A stretch of 11,398 nucleotides of DNA, from assembly GCA_947486675.1 (NCBI GenBank), contig CANKUF010000008.1:1-11398 (forward strand). The letters run 5' to 3'. This document shows positions 1 through 5,361 of this stretch, one piece after another. A program made the position numbers and the translations under genes. The notes below the pieces were generated by a model that did not search any database, was not told where the DNA came from, and saw only the letters and a list, made by a program, of their open reading frames with translations. The stretch comes from Acidimicrobiaceae bacterium. GTDB taxonomy: Bacteria; Actinomycetota; Acidimicrobiia; Acidimicrobiales; Ilumatobacteraceae. How positions within the stretch are numbered: position 1 is the first letter of the stretch; each line of letters begins with the position of its first letter.

Positions 1-893
1 TTTGAACCGAGGCAGAGGAATATCCCTCCGGGATTAACAAGAAGTGCTCCCAAAGCAATGCTTCGTTCCTTGCCCCATTTGTCGGTTTGGCGTGAACTAC
101 TCACCGATGCGACAAGCTCAACGAGCCCCAGAGAAAAACCTGCGACAGCAAGTCGAGCAGCACCAAACTGAAATTCATCTTCAAGCCAAGCACCAAACGT
201 GACGAACAAGTTTTGTGCACTGCACATAATGAAAAACATGGCGGCAACGACTAGCCACGAATTACCAGTGACTCGCTGTGGTGTGGTGTTGTGACTTTCG
301 TGAGGCACGCGAGCCTCATTGGTTACGCGATTGAAAATGACGAACATTGAAACAACCAGACATAAGACGGCAAATGCAAAACCAATTCGCCAATTGGTTG
401 CTGCAGTGATTAAACCCATGACCGAAACGCCGACGAGAAGTCCAAGTGCCCATGCGGTTTCGGTAAGGCCAACAATTTTTCCGCGCTGGTTGTAAGGAAC
501 GTGGTCTGCAATCCATGCACCAAGACCCAGGTCAAAACTTTGTTTCGTGAGCGCAAGAACAGTTACGCCAACAGCAAACATCAGTGGTGAAGTAGATACT
601 GCGGCGATAGTGCAACCAACGGCTGAGCCAATAAGTCCGAGCACCATGCTGTTGCGGTGCGTCAAGCGATCAACGATGCGCCCCGCAAATGGAGAAGCAA
701 AGCCGGAAAGTTCGCTGACGAAAATGGCAAAGCCAAGAGTGGAGAGCGAGACATCGAACCCGCGGGCAATGGTTGCAAGGAACAACGGAGCGAATCGGTA
801 TGCAGCGTTGGCAACAAGTCGGGCAACGGTGACCGCAGTGATGTTGCGGCGAATTTCTTTGTCAAAAGAATCGTCAAGTAGTCGGTTGAGCAT
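1..893 (-). CDS. MFS transporter, C-terminus cut off by window edge
   Basis: A major facilitator superfamily inner-membrane transporter; the substrate cannot be told. The frame opens with ATG at 893 and stays open for 297 codons to position 1, so roughly the last quarter to third of a ~400-residue protein is missing. The translation is strongly hydrophobic in repeated segments. It carries the MFS loop 2-3 signature as GRIVDRLTHRN (around residues 71-81). A related basic loop, DKWGKER, follows in the second half, as expected from the internal duplication of MFS proteins. A charged stretch around residues 190-210 fits the central cytoplasmic loop between the two six-helix halves. The start lies 2 nt after the phosphatase stop (TAA-CC-ATG), so it is the second gene of a minus-strand operon and probably translationally coupled. 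An efflux or metabolite transporter is plausible. The family call is confident; the function is not. Confidence 0.88.
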   Translation of the reverse strand, partial: MLNRLLDDSFDKEIRRNITAVTVARLVANAAYRFAPLFLATIARGFDVSLSTLGFAIFVSELSGFASPFAGRIVDRLTHRNSMVLGLIGSAVGCTIAAVSTSPLMFAVGVTVLALTKQSFDLGLGAWIADHVPYNQRGKIVGLTETAWALGLLVGVSVMGLITAATNWRIGFAFAVLCLVVSMFVIFNRVTNEARVPHESHNTTPQRVTGNSWLVVAAMFFIMCSAQNLFVTFGAWLEDEFQFGAARLAVAGFSLGLVELVASVSSSRQTDKWGKERSIALGALLVNPGGIFLCLGS

Positions 894-895
894 GG

Positions 896-1501
896 TTACA
901 GCGATTCTGTGGTGAGGTCGTCGTCGACAAGTGTGACGAGATCTCCAACGCTAATGCGATTGTCGCGGTGCACATGGAACCAACATCCACCAAGATTCGG
1001 CAGTCGTGGGTTGCTTGCACCAAGCACATGGCGCAGTGTGCGAATTACTCCGCTATGACTAATGATGAGTGCGGTTCCACCTTCACAACGTTGACCAATA
1101 TCAATGAATGCATCGGTGAGTCGCTCAACAATTGCTTCGTCAGACTCAAACCCCTCAGGTTTGGTGCGTGAAGCCAAAAAGCCAGGCCATTGTGCTTCAA
1201 TTTGCGTGCGAGTTAAACCTTCCCACGGACCAACATGGGTTTCTTGCAGACGCTCGTCGGTTTCTACAGGGCCAACGCCTTGTGCTTCAGAAATGATGTG
1301 TGCTGTGCGTAATGCACGAAGCAGCGTGCTTGAAGCGATGTAGTCAAACGTGCCTAAACGTTGTGCAGCTTGTCGTGCCTGCGCGATACCAAGATCGCTC
1401 AGTTCGATGTCGGCGCGACCCTGCCAGCGCTCTTCAATATTCCACAACGACTGTCCATGTCGCACGACAAGCAGACTTGCGATAACGCCGTTAGTAGACA
1501 C
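896..1501 (-). CDS. Histidine phosphatase family protein (phosphoglycerate mutase-like)
   Basis: A 201-residue member of the histidine phosphatase superfamily, likely a cytoplasmic phosphatase on a small phosphorylated metabolite. It has the RHG motif VVRHGQSLWN (R14, nucleophile H15), a second arginine in SSTLLRALRTA (R62), the acid region ETHVGPWEG (E87) and the second catalytic histidine in ISHSG (H149). Length fits the family. I chose GTG at 1501. The frame stays open to a TTG at 1546, but that start would overlap the divergent moaD gene and its promoter and would add a 15-residue N-terminus ahead of the usual first strand. A TACCCT hexamer lies 8 nt before GTG 1501. The gene is first in an operon with the MFS transporter. 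Mycobacteria and Streptomyces also carry a phosphoglycerate mutase gene near mshA, but this sequence resembles cobC/GpmB-type phosphatases more than the glycolytic enzyme. The exact substrate is unknown. Confidence 0.88.
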   Translation of the reverse strand: MSTNGVIASLLVVRHGQSLWNIEERWQGRADIELSDLGIAQARQAAQRLGTFDYIASSTLLRALRTAHIISEAQGVGPVETDERLQETHVGPWEGLTRTQIEAQWPGFLASRTKPEGFESDEAIVERLTDAFIDIGQRCEGGTALIISHSGVIRTLRHVLGASNPRLPNLGGCWFHVHRDNRISVGDLVTLVDDDLTTESL

Positions 1502-1509
1502 GCCAAGGC

Positions 1510-1515
1510 AGGGTA
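1510..1515 (-). promoter_or_regulatory. Putative -10 box for the phosphatase–MFS operon
   Basis: On the minus strand TACCCT (TANNNT) lies 8 nt before the GTG start at 1501, giving a transcript with a 5' leader of at most a few nucleotides. It is back to back with the moaD -10 box in a gap of only 36 bp between the two starts. No convincing -35 box is visible. Confidence 0.4.
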
Positions 1516-1525
1516 GTGGCAAAGG

Positions 1526-1531
1526 TACGAT
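1526..1531 (+). promoter_or_regulatory. Putative -10 box for leaderless moaD–rsiG–xre transcript
   Basis: TACGAT is followed by exactly 6 nt and then the GTG start at 1538. The predicted transcription start would fall on or next to the G of GTG, implying a leaderless mRNA. The same spacing recurs at four other starts in this window. Confidence 0.55.
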
Positions 1532-1537
1532 GAGGTT

Positions 1538-1780
1538 GTGGCTCAATTGCGATTGTTCGCATCCGCTCGCGAGGCGGCTGGTTGTTCGCGAGATGTCGTG
1601 CCTGGCAACACGGTTTCAGAGGTCATTTCTGAGGCAGTGGTGCGATTTGGCGCAGATTTCGAGCGCGTACTTGGTACATGCAGAATTTGGGTTAACGGAG
1701 AGGTCGCCGAATCAGACGCACAAGTCAACGACAATGATGAGGTGGCAATTCTTCCTCCTGTCTCTGGCGGCGATCAATGA
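1538..1780 (+). CDS. MoaD/ThiS-family ubiquitin-fold sulfur carrier with GGDQ tail
   Basis: An 80-residue beta-grasp protein of the MoaD/ThiS family. Such proteins carry sulfur as a C-terminal thiocarboxylate, for example for molybdopterin synthesis. The N-terminus QLRLFASAREAAG and the C-terminal ILPPVSGG are characteristic of MoaD. Unlike the textbook form, the chain does not end at Gly-Gly: codons for Asp and Gln follow (G77-G78-D79-Q80) before TGA. A carrier with this tail would need trimming before adenylation by an E1-like enzyme, or may not act as a carrier. The GTG start is set by the leaderless-type promoter and leaves no N-terminal excess. The stop overlaps the ATG of the next gene (ATGA at 1777-1780), so it is coupled to the RsiG-like gene. 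No other molybdopterin genes are nearby. I therefore leave the symbol blank. Confidence 0.85.
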   Translation: MAQLRLFASAREAAGCSRDVVPGNTVSEVISEAVVRFGADFERVLGTCRIWVNGEVAESDAQVNDNDEVAILPPVSGGDQ

Positions 1781-2265
1781 GTAATTTTTCTGAACTCGAT
1801 CTTGCTGGCATTCGTGCTGCGCGAACTGCGTTGCAAGCGCAAGAAGACGCTGTGTCATTTGTGCGACGTATGGCGCAAGGTCGCCTTGATATTGCACGAG
1901 ACGAACAACGTCGTCGTGCAGAAAATTTGCCAACGAGCAACACTGCAACCGATTTGGCAGGAGTGTTTGGACAAGAACATGGTGGCGGATCGGCCCGACC
2001 ACCACGGGAGACAAATATTGCTACCGATCATCCACTGGTTGTAGAACTTGAACAGTTGTGTGAACGCGTTGGCTTTGGATCCATTCGCACACTTGATGTT
2101 GAAGGTCTGCAGCGCGCAATTGAAGAACTTGGCGCATTCGAAAATGCCCGATCGGGTGAACGCCGTTCGTTGTTCGACCAAATTGACGCGCTTACTGCCG
2201 AATTAGTGAAGCGGTATAAAGATGACGGCGCAAATATTGATGCGCTGCTGAACGATGAGAGCTAG
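1777..2265 (+). CDS. rsiG: RsiG-like c-di-GMP-binding anti-sigma factor
   Basis: A 162-residue mostly helical, soluble protein. RsiG of Streptomyces is an anti-sigma factor that holds the sporulation sigma factor WhiG when loaded with a c-di-GMP dimer, using two copies of E(X)3S(X)2R(X)3Q(X)3D on antiparallel helices. The first copy here is exact: E23, S27, R30, Q34, D38. The second keeps the spacing as E122, S126, R129, F133, D137, with Phe where Gln is canonical. A Gly/Pro-rich linker (about residues 51-85) separates the first helix from the C-terminal helices. The segment after the second motif, ALTAELVKRYKD, is the helix end typical of the family as I recall it. The ATG overlaps the moaD stop by 4 nt, and xre follows after 2 nt. 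The partner sigma factor is not in the window. The motif match is directly visible; the anti-sigma role is inferred from the family. Confidence 0.8.
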   Translation: MSNFSELDLAGIRAARTALQAQEDAVSFVRRMAQGRLDIARDEQRRRAENLPTSNTATDLAGVFGQEHGGGSARPPRETNIATDHPLVVELEQLCERVGFGSIRTLDVEGLQRAIEELGAFENARSGERRSLFDQIDALTAELVKRYKDDGANIDALLNDES

Positions 2266-2267
2266 TT

Positions 2268-2630
2268 GTGGCAGCAGACAAACGTCTTGTCGATGTTGGT
2301 AATTTCATTCGTCAACAGCGCGAACTTGCACAGCAGTCCATTCGCGATTTAGCAAAGGTTGCCGGAGTCTCGAATCCATATTTGTCACAAATTGAACGTG
2401 GTTTACGAAAACCTTCTGCCGAAATTTTGCAGCAACTTGCGCGAGCAATGCAGATCTCTGCTGAGACTTTGTACGAGCGGGCTGGAATTCTTGATCCAAG
2501 CGAGGAACCTCGCTCTGGTGTGGTTGATGCCGTCTCGTCAGATTCTCGTTTAACGATCGAGCAGAAACAAACGCTGCTGTCGGTCTACCGCAGTTTTGTT
2601 GGGGAAAACGCCGAATCAACACCAAGCTGA
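2268..2630 (+). CDS. XRE-family helix-turn-helix regulator
   Basis: A 120-residue DNA-binding protein with a Cro/C1-type HTH spanning about residues 10-66. The recognition part is IRDLAKVAGVSNPYLSQIER, followed by the usual GLRKPSAEILQQLARAM stretch. A short C-terminal extension ends in a predicted helix, LTIEQKQTLLSVYRSFVG (about residues 95-112). That helix is common in a small actinobacterial XRE group (compare M. tuberculosis Rv0474, from memory) and may mediate dimerisation. GTG at 2268 follows the rsiG stop by 2 nt, with GAGAG just upstream as a weak ribosome site. It is the third gene of the moaD–rsiG–xre operon. The target is unknown. I do not see the BldD-type c-di-GMP motif, so a direct nucleotide response is not supported. 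Self-regulation of the operon is possible but untested. Confidence 0.88.
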   Translation: MAADKRLVDVGNFIRQQRELAQQSIRDLAKVAGVSNPYLSQIERGLRKPSAEILQQLARAMQISAETLYERAGILDPSEEPRSGVVDAVSSDSRLTIEQKQTLLSVYRSFVGENAESTPS

Positions 2631-2657
2631 ACTAGGCGAAATATCAGGCCCTGCAGA

Positions 2658-2663
2658 TAGGTT
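2658..2663 (+). promoter_or_regulatory. Putative -10 box for mshA
   Basis: TAGGTT in the 42-nt gap between xre and mshA ends 9 nt before the ATG at 2673. This gives a leader of about 0-3 nt. No Shine-Dalgarno-like sequence precedes the ATG, which fits near-leaderless initiation. Confidence 0.4.
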
Positions 2664-2672
2664 GAATATGTA

Positions 2673-3884
2673 ATGCAACGCGTAGCCGTTCTCTCTATGC
2701 ATACCTCGCCACTGGCTCAGCCAGGCGTTGGCGATGGTGGTGGCATGAACGTGTACGTGCGCGAACTGGTTTCATCACTTGCCAGTAGCGGTGTGGAATG
2801 CACCACTTATACGCGCAAATGGCGAGATGATCTTCCTGAAGTCATCGAGGTTGAACCAAATCATCGTGTAGTTCATGTGCAAGCAGGCGAAATCGATTTA
2901 CCCAAAGAAGAGTTGTTGAGTGCAGTGGATGAATTCACTGATGGTGTTGCGTGGCATTTGCAGCACCGCGGTGGTGCCGACATCGTGCACGCAAACTATT
3001 GGCTTTCAGGGCTTGCTGGTCATCGTTTAAAGCACGAACTGGATTTGCCACTCGTATCTACTTTTCACACGTTTGCTCGGGTGAAAAGTTTGGGTGGCGA
3101 CGTGGAGTCGCCAATTCGTGACAAATCTGAACTTGAAATCATCGGTTGTGCCGATGCAATCATGGTTAGCTGCATTGAAGAACAAGCACAGTTTCAGTCG
3201 TTATATGGAAGCGCCCCAGGAGCAATTGAAGTAGTTGCACCTGGTGTTGAGCGTGCGTTTTTTTCGCCAGGAGATCGCCGTGGTGCACGTCATGCACTTG
3301 GGCTTGGCTCTGGTCCCATGTTGTTGTTTGTTGGTCGAATTCAGCCACTCAAAGGTCTCGATGTTGCAGTGCGCACGCTTGCCGAACTTGGTCGCAACGA
3401 TGCACAACTCATTGTTGTGGGCGGTGCGAGTGGAGTCGAAGGAGCAATTGAACTCGCACGTGTTGAAGCACTCATTCAGGAACTTGGGCTTGTTGGTCGC
3501 GTGAAGTTTTACGAGCCACAACCACACCATTTACTGTCTACGTTTTATCGTGCAGCGGACGTGGTGTTGGTCCCTTCTCGTAGTGAAAGCTTTGGCCTTG
3601 TTGCACTTGAGGCTGCGGCATGTGGAATTCCAGTTGTTGCCACCGCGGTAGGCGGATTAATGAACCTGATCGAAGACGGCAAGACAGGGTTCCTCGTTCC
3701 AGGCCGCGACGTTGCGGGCTTTGCTCGCTTCACGCGTCGACTGCTTGACGATTCATTACTCGCAATTTCAATGGGCACCGCGGCTGCTCATCGCGCGCAG
3801 TCATATTCATGGAAGTCAGCAGCGTTGAAAGCCCGCAGTGTGTACACCGAGTTGCTTGAGCGCGACTTGGTTGCGTGTTCCTAG
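2673..3884 (+). CDS. mshA: MshA-like D-inositol-3-phosphate glycosyltransferase (mycothiol pathway)
   Basis: A 403-residue GT-B fold, GT4-family glycosyltransferase. MshA transfers GlcNAc from UDP-GlcNAc to 1L-myo-inositol-3-phosphate, the first step of mycothiol synthesis in the cytoplasm. The N-terminus VAVLSMHTSPLAQPGVGDGG, followed by GMNVY, closely matches actinobacterial MshA, including the Gly-rich loop that contacts the donor phosphate (residues 18-24). Further landmarks are HANYWLSG (106-113), FVGRIQPLKG (219-228, with donor-binding R222 and K227) and the EX7E motif ESFGLVALE (E305, E313). Length is close to that of characterised MshA proteins. A YbjN-like gene follows directly, as in mycobacteria and Streptomyces, which supports the assignment. 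The stop TAG shares its G with the next GTG. Related GT4 sucrose-phosphate synthase-like enzymes share these motifs, so the acceptor is inferred from N-terminal similarity and neighbourhood. Confidence 0.87.
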   Translation: MQRVAVLSMHTSPLAQPGVGDGGGMNVYVRELVSSLASSGVECTTYTRKWRDDLPEVIEVEPNHRVVHVQAGEIDLPKEELLSAVDEFTDGVAWHLQHRGGADIVHANYWLSGLAGHRLKHELDLPLVSTFHTFARVKSLGGDVESPIRDKSELEIIGCADAIMVSCIEEQAQFQSLYGSAPGAIEVVAPGVERAFFSPGDRRGARHALGLGSGPMLLFVGRIQPLKGLDVAVRTLAELGRNDAQLIVVGGASGVEGAIELARVEALIQELGLVGRVKFYEPQPHHLLSTFYRAADVVLVPSRSESFGLVALEAAACGIPVVATAVGGLMNLIEDGKTGFLVPGRDVAGFARFTRRLLDDSLLAISMGTAAAHRAQSYSWKSAALKARSVYTELLERDLVACS

Positions 3885-4345
3885 TGTCAGATCTATTCGA
3901 CGACGCTGCTCTTGCCCGCATAGAGCGACAAATTGACGAATGGTTATCGCACGCGAAAGCCAATAACGAACTGATTTTGGCCGTTGACCGTTCTACCGAT
4001 CAGGAAATTCGTTGGTATGTGCGCATGTCTGGCCAGGAAAAGGAGTTCACCACGGTGTGGCTCACGTTGGGTCAACGCACGCTTCGTTTCGAAACGTATG
4101 TGATGCCGGCTCCGGAAGAAAATTCACAAGTGCTGTACGAGTCTTTGCTTCGTCGCAACGAAAAACTTGTGGGTGCTCATTTCTCTATTGGCCAGGAAGA
4201 TGCGGTGTTTCTGCGAGGCGAGATTCCAGTCGCGGCGCTGAATGAACAAGAGTTAGACCGCGCTATTGGCACCCTGTATTCAACGGTTGAGCAAAGTTTT
4301 GGTGCGCTCATTCGTATTGGATTTGCCAGCCGCTTTACCGACTAG
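3884..4345 (+). CDS. YbjN-domain protein following mshA
   Basis: A 153-residue soluble protein of the YbjN type (type III secretion chaperone-like fold). The gene is typically found directly after mshA in actinobacteria (Rv0487 in M. tuberculosis, from memory). No enzymatic motif is visible. The protein alternates short helices and strands: DEIRWYVRMSG-like and TLRFETYVMPAP segments in the middle, LRRNEKLVGAHFSIGQED about two thirds along, and a final helix around LDRAIGTLYSTVEQSFG. I chose GTG at 3884 because it forms the tight TAGTG overlap with the mshA stop. A GTG at 3875 in the same frame would add three residues and cannot be excluded. It is surely cotranscribed with mshA. Its function is not established, though coupling suggests a supporting role in the same operon. 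Confidence 0.8.
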   Translation: MSDLFDDAALARIERQIDEWLSHAKANNELILAVDRSTDQEIRWYVRMSGQEKEFTTVWLTLGQRTLRFETYVMPAPEENSQVLYESLLRRNEKLVGAHFSIGQEDAVFLRGEIPVAALNEQELDRAIGTLYSTVEQSFGALIRIGFASRFTD

Positions 4346-4363
4346 TCGCACACATCGTTGCGC

Positions 4364-4407
4364 GTTCGGGTTATTGGCGATCGGAGAAGTCGTCCAATAA
4401 CTCGAAC
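4364..4407 (+). terminator. Long hairpin between the mshA operon and proC
   Basis: Arms 4364-4377 and 4394-4407 pair over 14 consecutive positions with a single G-U wobble. A further short CGAT/GTCG pairing narrows the apex. No T-run follows, so this is either a U-tract-less terminator of the mshA–ybjN unit or a DNA/RNA control element. Its right arm ends 13 bp before the proposed proC -10 box, so it spans the -35 region of that promoter. Confidence 0.5.
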
Positions 4408-4419
4408 CACTTAAGTCGC

Positions 4420-4425
4420 TAACCT
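4420..4425 (+). promoter_or_regulatory. Putative -10 box for leaderless proC
   Basis: TAACCT is followed by exactly 6 nt and the ATG at 4432, predicting transcription from the first base of the start codon. No ribosome-binding sequence lies before the ATG. Confidence 0.55.
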
Positions 4426-4431
4426 GACCAC

Positions 4432-5223
4432 ATGCAAAAAGAGCCAATCACATTTGTCGGTGGCGGCAATATGGGCGGGGCAATTATTGAAGGTTTGTTG
4501 CGCGCTGGTTGGAAAGCTTCAGATATCTCTGTTGTCGAACTTTCTTCTGATCGTCGCAATGCATTGCAGAAAATGTTCCCTGGAATCAATACCAGCGAGG
4601 CAATTGGCCCATGTTCGTCAGCGGTAATTGCAGTGAAACCTGGTGGCGCTGTTGAAACATGTGCGGCACTCAGCAAAGCAGGCGCAACGCGCGTGCTGTC
4701 TATTGCCGCCGGAGTAAGTGCATCTGCATTGCAGAACGCTGCAGGCACACACACTTCTGTTGTGCGTGCAATGCCAAACACTCCAGCACTGATTGGCGAA
4801 GGAATGGCAGGAATTTGTGCAACTGAATCCACTTCAGAAGCAGTTCTGCAGTGGGCCGAGTCAATTCTTGGAGCAGTTGGAAAAGTAGTTCGAGTTCCTG
4901 AAAGCCTCATCGATGCAGTCACCGCAATTTCTGGTTCTGGGCCTGCATACATTTTCCTGGTTGCCGAAGCACTCACCAGTGCGGCAATTGAGCAGGGTCT
5001 TTCGGCTGAAGTTGCCAACACCTTGGTTCGCCAACTCTTCGTTGGGTCAGCACAATTGCTCAGTCAGTCACCCGAAAGCCCTGAACAGTTGCGCGCAAAT
5101 GTCACTTCACCAAACGGAGTGACGGCTGCAGCGATTGCCACACTTGAAGCCGCAGGCCTGCGCGATGCCATTTCACAGACAGTGAAATCGGCGGTACAAC
5201 GCAGCCGTGAGATGGGCAAGTAG
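4432..5223 (+). CDS. proC: Pyrroline-5-carboxylate reductase
   Basis: ProC reduces 1-pyrroline-5-carboxylate to L-proline with NAD(P)H, the last step of proline synthesis, in the cytoplasm. The 263-residue length fits the family. The Rossmann loop is VGGGNMGGAI (residues 9-18). The family signatures VRAMPNTPALIGEGM (111-125) and ISGSGPAYIF (166-175) are intact. The C-terminal substrate loop reads VTSPNGVTAAA (224-234), where the commonest form is TSPGGTT; the second Thr is kept (T231). These two changes do not suggest inactivation, since they lie in a variable part of the loop. The ATG is fixed by the leaderless-type promoter 6 nt upstream. proC stands alone between the hairpin at 4364-4407 and the structured element that starts 3 nt after its stop. 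Confidence 0.96.
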   Translation: MQKEPITFVGGGNMGGAIIEGLLRAGWKASDISVVELSSDRRNALQKMFPGINTSEAIGPCSSAVIAVKPGGAVETCAALSKAGATRVLSIAAGVSASALQNAAGTHTSVVRAMPNTPALIGEGMAGICATESTSEAVLQWAESILGAVGKVVRVPESLIDAVTAISGSGPAYIFLVAEALTSAAIEQGLSAEVANTLVRQLFVGSAQLLSQSPESPEQLRANVTSPNGVTAAAIATLEAAGLRDAISQTVKSAVQRSREMGK

Positions 5224-5227
5224 TCGC

Positions 5228-5233
5228 TAGGGT
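5228..5233 (+). promoter_or_regulatory. Possible -10 box for the structured RNA, inside a small palindrome
   Basis: TAGGGT matches TANNNT and would place a transcription start near 5240-5241. It sits inside the perfect inverted repeat CTAGGG-TATG-CCCTAG (5227-5242). That repeat may instead be a hairpin of read-through mRNA or an operator, so the promoter call is weak. Confidence 0.25.
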
Positions 5234-5304
5234 ATGCCCTAGGTCACGAACTCCGGACGGGGTTACCCCCCAACCGGGAGTCGCGCTCGCAAGAGTGCGC
5301 CGTT

Positions 5305-5350
5305 TGGGCTGGTGCCGTCGGGGGGTTGGCACCAGCCCATTCGTTTTTTC
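5305..5350 (+). terminator. Strong intrinsic terminator
   Basis: Arms TGGGCTGGTGCC (5305-5316) and GGCACCAGCCCA (5328-5339) pair perfectly over 12 bp with an 11-nt loop (5317-5327). They are followed by TTCGTTTTTT (5340-5349). The T-run lies only on the plus-strand exit side, so it acts on rightward transcription from proC or from the structured RNA. Confidence 0.88.
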
Positions 5351-5361
5351 TTGAACACACC

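Larger units (their letters stand above)
5227..5350 (+). ncRNA. Candidate structured RNA or leader attenuator upstream of the SAM-hydrolase gene
   Basis: Four hairpins follow one another directly after the proC stop. (1) CTAGGG/CCCTAG at 5227-5242. (2) CTCC/GGAG (5251-5254, 5277-5280) enclosing GGTT/AACC (5261-5264, 5272-5275) with the loop ACCCCCC. (3) A 7-bp stem at 5282-5299 closed by the GNRA tetraloop GCAA (5289-5292). (4) A 12-bp stem terminator with a G6 loop. The C6 run (5266-5271) can pair with the G6 run (5320-5325), and A5265 with T5326, suggesting a kissing interaction. This could be a cis-acting leader of the downstream gene, a free small RNA of about 110 nt, or simply an elaborate proC 3' end. 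It matches no family that I can name with confidence. Confidence 0.45.

Noticed and set aside
547..915. Plus-strand reading frame of 122 codons opposite the MFS gene
   Set aside because: It is the complement of a clearly coding minus-strand frame, and its translation has no domain features. The other long frames lying opposite proC, hemA, mshA and fadD were rejected for the same reason.
1502..1546. TTG 1546 as the histidine phosphatase start
   Set aside because: It overlaps moaD and its promoter and adds a 15-residue Pro/Leu-rich extension ahead of the normal first strand.
2268..2630. BldD-like c-di-GMP-binding function for the XRE protein next to rsiG
   Set aside because: The BldD-type RXD...RXXD motif is not present and the C-terminal extension is different.
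5243..5268. GGTCACG and GGGGTTACC words reminiscent of the GEMM (c-di-GMP-I) riboswitch
   Set aside because: The conserved A-rich core, tetraloop-receptor stem and spacing of GEMM are absent, and the two words are too close together. The resemblance is probably chance.
5251..5349. 6C RNA, an actinobacterial motif with two C-rich hairpin loops
   Set aside because: Only one C6 loop exists on either strand; the other loop is G6. I cannot support the family assignment.
5326..5361. TTG 5326 as the SAM-hydrolase start
   Set aside because: It lies within the terminator loop and the added residues encode the hairpin arm; ATG 5362 gives the usual DUF62 N-terminus.
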